From assembly GCA_947034885.2 (NCBI GenBank), contig OX344750.2:1488001-1552000 (forward strand): DNA of 64,000 nucleotides. The letters run 5' to 3'. Source of the DNA: Thuidium tamariscinum. Taxonomy: Eukaryota > Streptophyta > Bryopsida > Hypnales > Thuidiaceae. The notes beneath the pieces were generated by a model. It was given only the letters and a program-made list of their open reading frames with translations, was not told the origin of the DNA and ran no database searches. The first letter of the stretch is position 1. Each line of letters begins with the position of its first letter. The position numbers and the translations under genes were made by a program. Of the stretch, positions 50,257 to 62,450 are shown one piece after another.

Positions 50257-51018
50257 CTTTACCAAACAACTCTTTTTTTCCAGCAGCATGGGGCTGAATC
50301 ACACCACTTCAAAATAAATGTCTTTTTTCCACTAGATAAAAGACATCTATTTTGGCCAGAAATTTACAATTCTCTTTAAATTATGGATGAAGTCATCAAA
50401 TTTGGATGAAGAAGTGTATGAATATGATGGAAAAGTGTTTTTAAGTTCAAAAGATTGAATGTAGAAATACAATGCTTCACCAAATTTGAAGTGATTGGCA
50501 TCTTGGCACTTTCTCAAAAAGTAAAAAAAAAAGGACTGCCTTCAAAGTGTTATACAATTTGATCAAATTTAAAAAAATAATAAAAAAGAGTAAAGAATAG
50601 ATTATTGGCACTCCACTTTCTTACTCAAGCTTCAAGACACTTAAAATCATGAAATTCAGGTTTATGACCCTAACATTATATTCCCTGGGCAGGTTTATCT
50701 CCTGTAAGGGTTCACCCTTCAGCATCACATGTTCTCCAGCTACACTGAAAAGGGCTTGACAAGACCTCGAAGAAATTCTGTTCAATGTATGTCAATGCCT
50801 ACCAAAGCCAACTCAAAGATTTTTGATGAGATGTTGCATTTCAATGATGCATACCCGTGTGTTTTCTGGCAATGACAATGCTCCAATATGCTGTTGTTGT
50901 GAAAATATTTGTGTCGCGAAGGCTTGTGAGGCGGAAATACCGGCTAGGACATGTGGTTGCAGCTCCCTAGCGGTGCTTGGAGTCGGCTGGTGGAGCCTGT
51001 GATCTGTCACTCCCTTCG
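50257..51018. other. 3' flank of the P450 gene
   Basis: No gene. The AT-rich part to about 50640 gives way to mixed composition; the final 200 bp before the P450 stop are probably 3' untranslated sequence of that minus-strand gene. Confidence 0.4.
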
Positions 51019-54000
51019 TTATCTTCTGGAACTGATGATGAGCTGCAAGCCATACTTGGGCTTGGTGAGCAGGCTATGGCATGGGTGGTGTTTGTAGTTG
51101 GGCGAGACTGCAAGGTGGAAGCGTCGGAGCGCCATGGCGATCACGACCTTCGCCTCCATGACGGCGAAGTCCTTGCCGATGCAGCTCTTGGGTCCGATGG
51201 CGAAGGGCATGAACGCCTGCGGAGGACTGCACGCGCCCGCCACGCCGTGCTCGAAGCGCTCCGGCTTGAATAGATGCACGTCGTCGCCCCAAATCGAAGC
51301 GTCCTGGTTCAACGCCGCCAGAGGGACCTCCATCACCAGGCCCTTCGGAATGAAAAGGTCGCCGATCTGCATGTCCGTGGTGGCCATTTTGGAAATGGAC
51401 GAAATCACGGGGAACACGCGCAGGGTTTCGTTCAGAATCATCCCCACCTGCAACGAAGTGAACGTACGTTAAATTCCAGCCAACATATGTTCACTTCATC
51501 GATCAGCTCTCCACTCAAGTATGAGCGCCTCCATGTGCACACTCTAACTTAAATAGCGATCAGAGAATTTCAAAGTCTGTACATTTGAAGGCAGAATGTT
51601 TAGCAATGAGTGCTTCCTTGAAGTTCCAACAAGAAAAGGATTAAGAAACTGCAAACACGGAACATGTAAATCAGCGAGGAGGTCCAGTGGTCCGCACTTT
51701 GTTGCCTTGGATGCATGCCAAGGACTCCTTATTCTATTTATATGTTAAAAGAGGTCACCTTTTCAAAAATTTCTAATCAGTACTTACAAACTGAACTTTG
51801 GCAGCATGAAGATGAGTCACCATTTAAAAAAAGTAATTTAGCTTTCAATGTCAAACCTGTAACCTATTTTCTTGAGGTAAGAACTTCGAAAATTGAAAGA
51901 GTTATGGCAAATGCATAACGTGGAAAATCAAGCTGTCCAACGGAGCGAGCCTCGAACAATTGGAAGAGCCTACTCTGAAACCTACTTTAGGTGAGCAGCT
52001 AATGCACTATTACAAGATGTCCGAATTCAAGGACCTCTACGTTAATTAGAGGGTTCGAGAAAACTTACAATTTTCAACCTGGATATGGCGTCGGCATCAA
52101 TGGTGTCCGACTCGCCGAGCACCTCCAGAACCTCTCGCCGAGCTTTGTCTTGCCAGTCCGGGTAGCGCGCGAGCTGCAGGAGCGTGAACGTGAGCGCGCT
52201 GGAGACGGTGTCTTGTCCAGCGAAGAAGAAGAGCTTGGTGTTGTTGAAAACCGAGGCGAGGTTGAACTCCGGAGCAGTTTCGTCCGTTCCGTCGGATGCA
52301 GCGGCCAGCATCATCCCCAGGAGGTCGTTCCCATAGGAACCCGCCTCGCCTCGCTTCAGCGCTTGCTGCCGGTCGAAGATCACCTCGTGCAGCAAATTGT
52401 CCATACGAGATTTCAGCTGCGCCATGGCTCTGTTCTTCTTCGTGGGCAGGTACCTGCACATTCAACTAGTTTCGGATGTCAATACAGATTCATGTACCTG
52501 CCGTGGCACCGAAACAATCCTAATCCCATGCCAACCCTAGTTCATAACCTCCTCTGTTTGGTACGCAACGTGGGCAACTGGGTTTCGTAATGGCATCTCT
52601 AGTAGGTAAAATCAAGAGTACTAGTAGAAAAAAATAGAATTTTAGGAGAGAGGGAATTTGGTTGAAGTGGTGTGATCCTACGACAGGATTTGTGACACAG
52701 ATCCACACGCAAAGCTCCAATAAAACCAGGCCAGGTCTAGATTTACATTTCAGGTCTCTTCGGCTGAAGGTGTCGACGTCGTGGAATACCGCCGATTTAT
52801 CGAAACTGACGTTTTAAGCAAAGTAAAAAATATGAGCGCTCTTGTTCTGAACGTAATTCATAACCAATGTTTTCAGAACCCCAAAGACAATGAGACATTA
52901 GTCACGGCTTAACGAAAACTCCTTCATTAAATTCTATAACTTTGGAACCCGAATTCTCTCTGGCAGGACCTGTTGCATTCAAATTAAAGTCTTCCTAGAC
53001 TCCATCCTAATTCGTAACCTGGTCATCAATCGTGAACCTAGGTTGGGTGGGGAAATTCGATCCGGTGATTCAGGTTGAGAAAAAGAGGAATGCCCTTACA
53101 CAAAGAAAGGTAAACAAGGAAAATTTTAAGCACAATAACTGACAACTAATTGATATCCAACGTCCTTATAACACAAGAAACTTAATTATTTCAACTTGAA
53201 CCTGTTCAGCAGCGTAAGACAAACTAAGATGCTTATTGCAGGTTTAGTCCAGCCTACTGTGGACTGAGGTAAGTGCGAGAGGTAAGAAAGAGACCAGATT
53301 GCTTGTGGTTCGATTACCTGAACCCTGGGATCCAGTAGAGGCCACTGTCCAGACGTTCGAACAGGAGCGCGACGAATTGCCGCTGCGTTCGAAAAATCTC
53401 CTTCGCCTTCTTGCGGTCCGTGCCGAACGCCGTGTGCGCGATGACATTGTTTGAAATCGCATTCAAGTCGTCCTCGACACTAATCTCCACGGAGCCTCCA
53501 GCTCCACACGCCTCTTCCCACTCATGCAACACGGAGTTCACACTGCTCACCATGCCGTCCACTAAAGCCTGCAATCCTCGCGACCGCCATCACGTCAAAC
53601 CAACTGAATTCATTCGATCGAGATATATTGAAGAACTGATAATCCAGCAATAGCGAGCTGGGAAGGTCAACTTTAAAGAATTAATGTTCAAAATTCGTGC
53701 AGCTACTGGAGTCGATGGAGTGTCGAGAGTGGTGTGATCTGGATGGTTCCCACGCGTACCTTCAAGACGTCCTGATAAAAGAAGGAGTTGAGAGTGCGTC
53801 GCTCGATGGCCCACTTCTCACCTGTTAAGTTATCCAAGCCCAAGCCCACAAAATCCCTGAGCATTGCGATATCATCCGGGTGGCGCTCGAAGAAGCCATA
53901 CTTGGACGACAGCACTTCCTTCGCGAACTGGTAATCTCGTGACACTAGCTTCACCTGGGGTCCACAGTAGTAGATGAAGCGCTTGCCTGCGCAGTCACAG

Positions 54001-54938
54001 ATCCAGTGCCCAACGACACCGACACCCCACTTACTTTCATTTTGGGATACCAATCCGATTTGAGCAGCTTGCCACTAGCACTTCTCGCTGTCGAGAAGAT
54101 TATAGCTATCCGGCTACCTTCACCTAGAAATTTGAATTTATTCTGACGCGGCTTCGTAACTCACGTTTAGTTATTACAATAACAGTAATAAGCACGTCTT
54201 GAATTCTGTGACCTAGATGAAATGACAGATTTCAGATGCCCCCCTCAAATCTCACAAGTCCTAGTTCTCAAAAGTAGCTCGGGGCACTACAGAACCCTCG
54301 TTTTCAGGACTCTGAGCACTAGATCGTTTAATTTAGCGCGCTCGGGGCGATTGAAAGTCTTAGTTTGCGGAATTCAATAGACTAAGAACTTGGAGTCAGG
54401 AAAGTCTAAATTCTGGACGATTCAAGGAATAGACCCATCTAAGTAGATTACAGGATCGGAAGGATCGATCATTGCAATATCAGAATCCATGTTTCCGACG
54501 GCAGCTAGTAAGGACTGCTCATGCAGTGTGGCAGCTGGAGAGCTTCCAAAACGGCGATGAATGGTCTCCTTGTACAGAACCGAGAGTTCACTCAAACTTA
54601 CCGAATCTCGGAAAGTAGAGACGGAATTGGGATTTAACAGTGGGCAGCAAGTCGTAGTGCTCATCGAGCGGCATCGACTCAGGAAACGATTTCTCGAACG
54701 CGGCCAACTCATGAACCGATCCCACGACGGGGATAAACGGGGGTCCTTGCACCCCTTGCTTCGCCAAAACGCGGCGGATCATCAGCGGGTCATACAAGTA
54801 GCATTTCAACAGTCTCACGACCGAGCTCAACACCACGCTCGCCACCCACGCCAACAGCAGCACCACCAGTCCATTGCGCAAGTCCGCCGCCGTCAGGCCC
54901 AATTCCCGCGCCACCACGACCAACGGTCGAACTCCCAT
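51019..54938 (-). CDS. Cytochrome P450, CYP72 clan (five exons, 542 aa)
   Basis: A haem-thiolate monooxygenase, probably anchored in the ER membrane; the substrate cannot be told from sequence. Exons on the minus strand: 54938-54602, 53986-53760, 53568-53318, 52453-52069, 51447-51019. All introns are GT-AG and phases agree (1, 0, 2, 0), giving 542 codons and a TGA stop. Seen in the protein: hydrophobic anchor about residues 22-40; proline-rich hinge GPPFIPVVG at 65-73; I-helix AGQDTVS at 350-356; K-helix ExxR E407-R410; PERF at 462-465; haem loop FAIGPKSCIG at 482-491 with Cys489 as ligand. The region FAKEVLSSKYGFFER and the C-terminal KPKYGLQLII are typical of the CYP72 clan (CYP709/714/734/735 relatives). 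The usual Arg two residues before the Cys is Lys487. Exon 1 is GC-rich against an AT-rich setting. The family assignment is firm; the subfamily is open. Confidence 0.95.
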
Positions 54939-55620
54939 TGCAATCCACCCTCGCCGTCAATCAGCAGCTCTTACTCTCCCCCCCCAAATCCCTCCCGAAT
55001 TTAAACCTCGTAGTTCACTTTACCCCTCACAGCCTCACTCTACTCGACCCAAGCTAGAGAATTCCGGATCAGATCGAAATAGTCGACCTACTTCGACAAA
55101 GCGAGCGACAGAGTACCATGATCGCTGTTATTTATCTTCCAGGCTAATTAATATTCTCTGACAACACGCATCAACCGACCACGCTTATCTGGAATTCTGC
55201 GCATGCACACAATCAATGGCCACATACCAGCTCAGGGTCAGCGCGCGCGCGCATGGCGAGCGACATTGACTGGAATTGAATGAATTGAACAACTTGGATC
55301 CCAACTTGATCCCTATCAAGTGGTTCAGCCATATCTGGAAACACGAAGATACAGAGCCGAGCTGGATAATTTATACTCCGGCATACTTGCTTCAAGAAGC
55401 CGAGCTGGGGGCAAGCCAGTGGGCTCGAATGCCCAGCGTCTTGGGCTCGCGATCCCTCTAGAAGTTCCGCGTCGAGTGAGCTACAGTAGCAATGCCCTGC
55501 TTCCGCGTTCTCCGGTGCCCGAGGGCCCGAGGTGGGGTTTGCGACGTGGCCCATTTTCAGCGTTTCGCCAAATGGCAAAACGATCCTACGCTGCCACGTG
55601 GCTCCCCGGCCGCGCCATGC
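54939..55620 (-). promoter_or_regulatory. P450 upstream region with a G-box
   Basis: The DNA before the P450 start is GC-richer than the background. A perfect G-box CCACGTGG lies at 55594-55601, about 660 bp upstream of the ATG. An AAGATAAATAAC stretch near 55130 on the minus strand is a weak TATA-like candidate. A near-palindrome CGTTTCGCCA/TGGCAAAACG lies at 55561-55582. A (GC)n tract is at about 55240-55250. The roles are inferred. Confidence 0.4.
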
Positions 55621-55868
55621 ACGGAATCTGCACTTCCGTCGTGGGCTGGAAGATCGAAGAACTGGCCGGGAGGTCCCGGAAGCTGCCGGAAGCTGCCTTC
55701 CATATCTCGGTCATCTGGAGATGCTGCTCGCAACTGAAAGCCGACAAAACTAGGAATCCTCGCTGGTCCGGCTTTCCGTCATTGAGCGTTTTGATTTCCA
55801 TTACTTTACTCCGAGGCATATCGAAATCGGGGCTGTGATTGGCTTCGACCCTTCCGGTTCCGATTATC

Positions 55869-56159
55869 TTATTGCTCCGGTACGATGGCCAGCTTTTGTC
55901 TAATGTTTCCAGCGTTTGGAAAGGCTGATTTGATTTCGTGGCTGGTCATCAGCTGAGGAGTGAGGACGGAGTCTTTTCCGTTTTCCTGGATTTCCGTTCC
56001 ACTTTCCACCGAACCTCCACTTGGGACTTCGGGGGCGTTCATGGGGGTGACGTGCAGGGGACGCACCGGTTGCATGGGAATGAGAATCTGTGCCTTGGGA
56101 AGTGATATCTCACTGAGATGAACGTCCCTGGAAGTTCCTGGAACTGAGCCCTGGGCCAC
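55869..56159 (-). CDS. Uncertain 96-codon ORF
   Basis: An ATG-to-stop frame on the minus strand, upstream of the P450. The composition is not the Phe/Lys/Asn type of random AT-rich ORFs (IRQKLAIVPEQ end), but there is no recognised domain. It may be an exon of an unidentified gene or chance. Low confidence. Confidence 0.2.
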   Translation of the reverse strand: MAQGSVPGTSRDVHLSEISLPKAQILIPMQPVRPLHVTPMNAPEVPSGGSVESGTEIQENGKDSVLTPQLMTSHEIKSAFPNAGNIRQKLAIVPEQ

Positions 56160-56199
56160 TGGCTTCAGTTCGCTGTTGGAGCGACACAGGTTCTCACCT

Positions 56200-57145
56200 T
56201 AAGTTAAGTTCCGCGAACTGCTTCACATGTTGCTCTCACTTGGTCAATTGGGCAGTACCAACGGGAGTACCAAAAGCTTGGCTCGGCTAGAGGCATATTT
56301 GGAAAGGGATAGTAGATCACAAAAGGTTTGCACTTTTGGACTACCAAAAGGGTCATACGGCCTCTTGTCATGGGAGTCAATTGGGCCAAAAAAAGCACTA
56401 GAAGACAAGAAGTGAACACCTGGAGTCTTGTTGGCCTTGGTGAGCACGGAGCAGAGAAGGAGGATTTCAATGTTTACTGAAATTGGTGGATAGGCTTGGT
56501 GGTGGAGATTGGTCAACTTGAAGGGAATCCCTACGTGTGGATTTTTTACTTGATCTTTCTCTACCCACTAGGTGTACGTGTCACTACAATTTCTCACTTG
56601 ACTATGTATTTACCATTGGGAACTTTGGCTCACATGGCAAGAGATCCTTACACACTACCAAGATGTATGGATCATCGCAAGGGCCCTTTTTAACCTTATA
56701 AGACAACAAGGACATTTTCAATTTTTTGTCTGATGAATGATAGAAAATCCTATTAGTAACATCCTTAGAATTTGTTGTGAAAAAGGGAAGGTCTTTAATC
56801 TAGTCTACACTCTTCAGTAGTTTGACCTCCAATAAGTGCTTTTGGAATTTTTTAAGCCAATGATTCACATGGTAACTAATGGGATGCTCTCTACACTCTA
56901 CAGTCACTAGCCCATCTAGTCACTAACCCATCCTTTGAGGCTTAATAGGTATCCTTCAATACCTTTATCGATCATATCTTATAAAGTTGATATAGGTTCA
57001 AAGTTAAAACAATCAAATGTCAGTTTATACAAACAATTTCATCCATTTGATACAAATTGTACCTACTTCAAGAATGAAAACTAATCAATTGACAAAAAAT
57101 GTACATTACGATTCATGAAGGATGAGCTCTTCCTAGTTACTATTA
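56200..57145. other. Unassigned stretch
   Basis: No supported gene. ORFs of 60-90 codons overlap on both strands at 56200-56700 without motifs. Confidence 0.3.
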
Positions 57146-58225
57146 GAGTAATTGCAAGAAACAATTAAAGTCTTTTGTCACATCCTAGCTTTGGATTTTC
57201 TTTTTGCCATAATTTTTGTGTTTTAGCTCCAAATGACTCAAAATTTATAGGAAAGCTACTTATAGCTATTATGTATCTATAATAAATTTTGGAGATTTTT
57301 CAAAAATAATTTATTACTTTTAAATAGCCCCGAAAATTTCTCACAATACTTGATTTAGGGGGGTTTAGTACCATTTATCCTCCAAAAATGAATTTTGACT
57401 TAAAATTTGGAAAAGGTGGTCTCTAAGTAGACTTGTAGCAACTGTGTAAGGTAACTCTAAAATTATTTTTATGTCTTGTAGAAGTCCACAAATAGAGCTT
57501 CATTCTGCATTTTTTTTTCAAAAGTATAAAACATTATTTTGGTGAGTTTTTTGGTCAAATCTCATAACCAAATTCTTTTTCAAATTTTTTATTTATATAT
57601 ATATATTTATTTAAATCCTGTTTTTTACAAAATAAAATGTCACAAGTTATATTTTCTTCACCAGATTTCTATGAGAATTCTATGTCCAAAGTTCCGGTGA
57701 AGAAAATACAACTTGTGACATTTTAATTTGTAAAAAATAGGATTTTTTAAAAATATATAAAAATATAAAATTTGAAAAAACTCTTTGGTTATAAGATTTG
57801 ACCAAAAAACTCACCAAAATAATGTTTTATACCTTTGGAAAAAAATGCAAAATGAAGCTCTCTTTGTAAACTTCTGCAACACATAAAAATAATTATTTTT
57901 AGAATTACTTTAGAAAGCAGCTACAAGTCTACTTAGAGACCATCCTCTCCAAAATTAGGTCAAAATTCATTTTTTTGGCAATAAACGATGCTAAAAAATC
58001 CTAAATCAAGTATTGTGAGAAAATTTTGGGGCTATTTAAAATGTTCAATAAATTATTTTTGAAAAATCTCCAAAATTCATTATAGATATATAATAGATAT
58101 GAGTATCTTCTCTATAAATTTTGAATCATTTAGAGCTACAACACCAAAAAATAGCTAAAAAAAATAAAAAAAACTCGGGTGTGACAAAACGCAACAAATG
58201 GTACAAGTGTTTCTTGCAATCACCC
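57146..58225. mobile_element. Family A foldback element A5 (about 1.08 kb palindrome)
   Basis: Left end GAGTAATTGCAAGAAACAA (worn); right end complement GGGTGATTGCAAGAAACAC. The body is one long palindrome centred near 57685: for example CACAAGTTATATTTTCTTCAC pairs with GTGAAGAAAATACAACTTGTG. It is related to A2 across its length. No clear duplication. Confidence 0.75.
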
Positions 58226-58231
58226 ACCACT

Positions 58232-59622
58232 GGGTCATTGTAAGAAACACCATGCAAAAAGCATAGTATTTTCAAAGTACTCTTTTTTTTAATTTAGGAT
58301 GGCTAGAAAGTAAAAGCATAGAAAAAATCTCTAAGTAGGAGAACTAGAAAAGTGCAAAACCTTATGAAAATTGGTACTTTCACATTTTAATTTGTAAAAA
58401 AAAGGAAAATCAATTTTTTTTAAAACTAAAAATTGGCCATTTAGGAAGAGTTGATTTTTATGAGGGTGATTGCAAGAAAGGTCGGTACTATTTTGCATCA
58501 CATTTTGAATTGCGAAGTTGTCATTGACTTATTGACTATATCTTTTAAAGAATAAACTAGATTAACTTGAAATTTTGATTGAAGATGTCCGATATGACAA
58601 GAATTAAGTTCATTAATTCTTAGAAATTTTCAAAAACCATTTTATAATTAAATTTCAATTAAGCTAATTTGTCACACTTTGTGGTTTAGGGTTTTTTAGT
58701 ACTCAGGAGCATCCAAAATTAATGATCTAAAGCTAACATTTTTGTGGTCTATTTCTATACTAGGTAGGCATGTTTCTACGAAAGGAAATTTCAAAAATCA
58801 TTATTCTCTTTCCTCTACATGTGTGCTAATAGGCCTCCCTTGTGCACGTACTTTTGAACATTTAAGATGGTTTTGAGATCATTCTTTTGGTGAAATATCT
58901 TCATCATAAAGTTCTCCCAAATTGCCAATTTTTAGTATTTTAAAATTATTTTTCCTATTTCTTATAAATTAAAATGTCAAAGTACCTATTTTCATGAAAA
59001 TTTGCACTTCTCTAATTCTCCTACTTAGAGAATTTTTCTATACTTTTTCTTCCTAGGGTACCTTCTTCTTAGAGGTACATATATATAACATATTTTTTAT
59101 ATTTTTATATTTTCTTAAATTATACAATATTCCCAATAAATTCAGTAGTACTGTAGAAAATGCTACCAAAACCAATCAGTCTTTCTTGCAATGACCCTGA
59201 GATTTCACCAAAAGAATGATCGTATAACCATCTTCAATGTTCAAAATTGTACGCAACATGATATAATTTGTACTCATGTGGAGAACATAAAATAACATAT
59301 TTTCAAATTTCATTTGAAAGTTATATATTTTATACCTATGCAAATAGACCATGAAAGTTTTGTCAACAAATCATTAAATTTGGGCACTCATAACATAGTG
59401 ATAACTATAAAATATACCTTGTGATACCTCAACAAAGATGGTTTTTAAATATAAAATGATTTTTATAATTTAAAAAAAACTAGGTATCAAATTACCTTCA
59501 AATTAGGTATATTCAACAAAAATTTAATATTCATTAGACTTTAGCGCTAAAAGTTGTAGTAGACAACAAAAAAGTGATTGATATTGTGATAAGAAATAAG
59601 GCAGTTATTTCTTGCAATGACT
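58232..59622. mobile_element. Family A element A6, split by A7
   Basis: Left end GGGTCATTGTAAGAAACACC; right end complement of about GAGTCATTGCAAGAAATAAC. Without A7 it is about 657 bp and matches A4 along its length. It begins 6 bp after A5 ends. Confidence 0.8.
58464..59197. mobile_element. Family A element A7, nested in A6
   Basis: Left end GGGTGATTGCAAGAAAGGTC; right end complement GGGTCATTGCAAGAAAGAC. It interrupts a phrase of A6 that is continuous in A4 (near 49825). TGA occurs at both borders (58461-58463 and 59198-59200), one base shorter than the usual 4-bp duplication. 734 bp. Confidence 0.85.
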
Positions 59623-61143
59623 CCAATTCTACTTAAGGTTAAATAGAAATTCAAATTTAATTTTGAATGCTCTTGAATCATAAATAACATTAGTACCTTT
59701 GTATGTTGAAACTAGCCATATATTCAAATATTATATCTATATTTGAAAAGCCTTCTAAACTGTAGAGCAAGCACATTATGGTGCATACCAAATATATTTC
59801 ATACATACCTAACCCTATAAGGTTGCAAAGGACAAAAAATTGGTGTATGAATTGTATTCAAGGATATATAAAGTAGAAAATGAAGAAATGAAGAATTTTA
59901 ACTTTTCATTCTATAATTTGTATTTTAGACTTTCTTGAGTGTATTCGAAATAGATGATCGTAGAAATTTATTCATTGAGATCATTTTGAGATTTTTTATA
60001 TGAAAAAATACTAATAAAATGTATCAGATGTTATGTTTTATAAAAGATTGTAGCCATTTGTACTTGTTTTTTTAAATATTAGCCAAAATTTTCTCTTTCT
60101 TGATTTTGAGACCAACTAATAATAATAAATTTATGAAGTTTTCTATTCCAATATTAAGAAATTTAAACCTTCTAAAATAACATATTTTATTCCAATTTTG
60201 AACTTTGGAATTGTAAAGACAATTGATTGTGTTTTTAGTCATAGAATGATGTAAAAATCTCCTTTATGTTATGACACTCTTAGTTAGGATATACACCTAT
60301 ACTAAAACTTTCATTTTTATGGGCTTAAGGTGTATTTGACCCGGGTATGCAACTCTTATATTGTATGCAAGGGTCATTGGCATTAAAATGGCTTAGAAGA
60401 TGGCTTTTGTTGAAATTGTATCAAATTAAAAAGACCAAAAAGTTAGGTGATTATGATGGACAAACTAAAAGAAAATTAATTGTAGAAAATATTGCATTGT
60501 ATACATTTTAGAACTAATTCACAATATAACATTAGTATAATCCAAATTTTGTCAACTTAATATTAGCGTTATGTTAGTAGGCTTGGCATTAAGTTGATAT
60601 GTCATTTTTGTTGCAAATCTTGGAATGAGATTGTCGAATGTGTGTGCAATTAAATAAAATTCAAAGGTTATGAAGAGTTGAAACACCTATGCTTACTTGC
60701 TTAGTTTTAAAAATCCATACTAGAAGTTCCCTCCAATTAAAATTTTATTAACTAGTCTCAAAATTTAAATAGCTTGGCCCATAATATAAACTAGTGTGCC
60801 GTGTGTTGTTGCCACAATCAAATCTAATTTTTGAATGCATAAAAACTTTGAAATTCAATAACTCTCACATTATATGTCCAAATGCCACAAAACAAAGTCC
60901 GTGCACCCTTCTTCACTAGGGGCTTTCTAATGGTACCAAGATTGCGACCAAAATATAAGTAAAAATAATTTTTTAATTTTTTAGAACAAAAATAACTAAA
61001 AATCCATAACTTTCTCACAAAATCAGCCCGTACACCCCTCCTTGCCGAGAGCTTTTTAATGGTACCAAGCACGCAATCAAGGGACACACGGTCCGGGAGA
61101 TCTCAACATGACAAATAAACAAAATAAGAAAGAATATAACAAG
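59623..61143. other. Non-coding AT-rich stretch
   Basis: No gene supported. The 87-codon minus ORF at 60824-61087 contains an internally repeated phrase (GTACCAAGATTGCGACCAAA and GTACCAAGCACGCAATCAAG), which suggests a short tandem duplication of about 140 bp. Confidence 0.35.
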
Positions 61144-61200
61144 ATGCCAAATTTCGGTGAAATGGCGGTATTCCATTAGTTTGACACTTTTGACACTTCA

Positions 61201-61480
61201 GACCGCGCTGTTTGAAATGTAAAACTATTATAGATTTTTGAAATCTATATGTATTATATATGTCTAAAATCTATACTTGTCCAAGATATTTTAGACCGCG
61301 CTGTTTGAAATGTAAAACTATCATAGATTTTTGAAATCTATATGTATTATATATGTCTAAAATCTATACTTGTCCAAGATATTTTAGACCGCACGGTCTG
61401 AAATCTAAATCTATAATAGATTTTGAAAATCTATAAGCATCCTAGGTTTTTGAAAATCTATATCAGTCCTAGATGTTAGG
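61201..61480 (+). repeat. Tandem repeat, 93-bp unit, three copies
   Basis: Units start at 61201, 61294 and 61387 with GACCGCGCTGTTTGAAATG (third unit GACCGCACGGTCTG). The first two are nearly identical. Each contains TAGATTTTTGAAATCTA, a short hairpin. The unit is part of family C3 and is found once or twice in C1 and C2. Confidence 0.85.
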
Positions 61481-62207
61481 GTCGTTGCAAGAAACACTTA
61501 CCGGTTTTGTCTCAAAATGGCTCAAAATCAATGAGTCCTGTGAGTCCTGTGACTCTTTGAAATAAATTTTTTTTAAATTGAAAAAAATATGGATAATTTG
61601 AAGAGCAATGAGAATATTATGTCTCTTGAAATTCAGACCTAAGAAATTTTTTCTCTAAATGTTATAGACAATGGAAAATACAATGAAAATAGCTCTTTTT
61701 TCACTAATTTGGTAAAAATAGTAAAAAAATTCAAAAAAAGAAAATGAAAAATCCTTTTTTTCTTCAAGTAAAGGTCTTTCTTTTCCGACAAATTTCATAT
61801 TTGGAAAAAATAAATTCTATTCTCTACACGTGCGCAAAGTCAGCCACTTTGACGACATGTGGAAGTTGGACAGTTTAATATTTTCAAAAATACTTTTTAG
61901 GGATTGTGTAAATATACTATATATCTAAGCATGCCAATTTTCAGCTCAAAATTTGCATTTTTAGATAAAAAAATAGGACTAAAAACCCCCAAAATGGCCA
62001 AGGTAGACAGCCAATTGGGGGCAGTTTAAAAATAGTAAACTAATTTTTAAAAAATTGAAAAAATTACACAACGTATAAAACTTTTGTGCTCACCTTCATT
62101 CCAAATTTCAAGTTGATAGGGCAAACTATGCAAAAGTTATAAGCAAAAAACTACCTGTTGGAGGTCAAGGGGACAAAAAATAGGACAAGTGTTTCTTGCA
62201 ATCACCC
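61479..62207. mobile_element. Family A element A8, TSD GTTA, nested in C3
   Basis: Left end GGGTCGTTGCAAGAAACAC; right end complement GGGTGATTGCAAGAAACAC. GTTA at 61475-61478 and 62208-62211; the uninterrupted phrase AGATGTTAG is seen in C1. 729 bp, related to A1. Confidence 0.9.
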
Positions 62208-62450
62208 GTTAGTATTAATTCAAACCGTGTGGTCTGAAAAATGACATTTGGAATACCATCATTTTAACGAAATTCGCCATCAAGCTTCCTTAATGTATAG
62301 ATATATATACATTAAAAAAAATCATATAACCAGGTTTAAGGTCCCGTGAGCATCCCTCAACTCCAAATATTGCTTCCTACAATCAAATTTTCTAGAAAAT
62401 GAACTCCAAAGATGGAGTGCACTAAGGTTGAGGCACTAGTCGCCGATCAC

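Larger units (their letters stand above)
61144..62280. mobile_element. Family C element C3, TSD CAAG, split by A8
   Basis: Left end ATGCCAAATTTCGGTGAAAT; right end complement ATGGCGAATTTCGTTAAAAT. CAAG at 61140-61143 and 62281-62284. Without A8 it is about 408 bp and carries a tandem repeat (61201-61480). Confidence 0.85.

Noticed and set aside
52150-52590. 146-codon plus ORF
   Set aside because: It is antisense to P450 exon 4; the P450 reading has all the motifs and valid splice sites.
54561-55004. 147-codon plus ORF
   Set aside because: It is the antisense shadow of P450 exon 1.
55320-55838. 172-codon plus-strand ORF upstream of the P450
   Set aside because: It overlaps several other open frames in a GC-rich stretch, has no recognisable domain and lies in the probable promoter of the P450.
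61201-61480. CRISPR-like regular repeat
   Set aside because: Units are contiguous 93-bp tandem copies without spacers, in a plant transposon.
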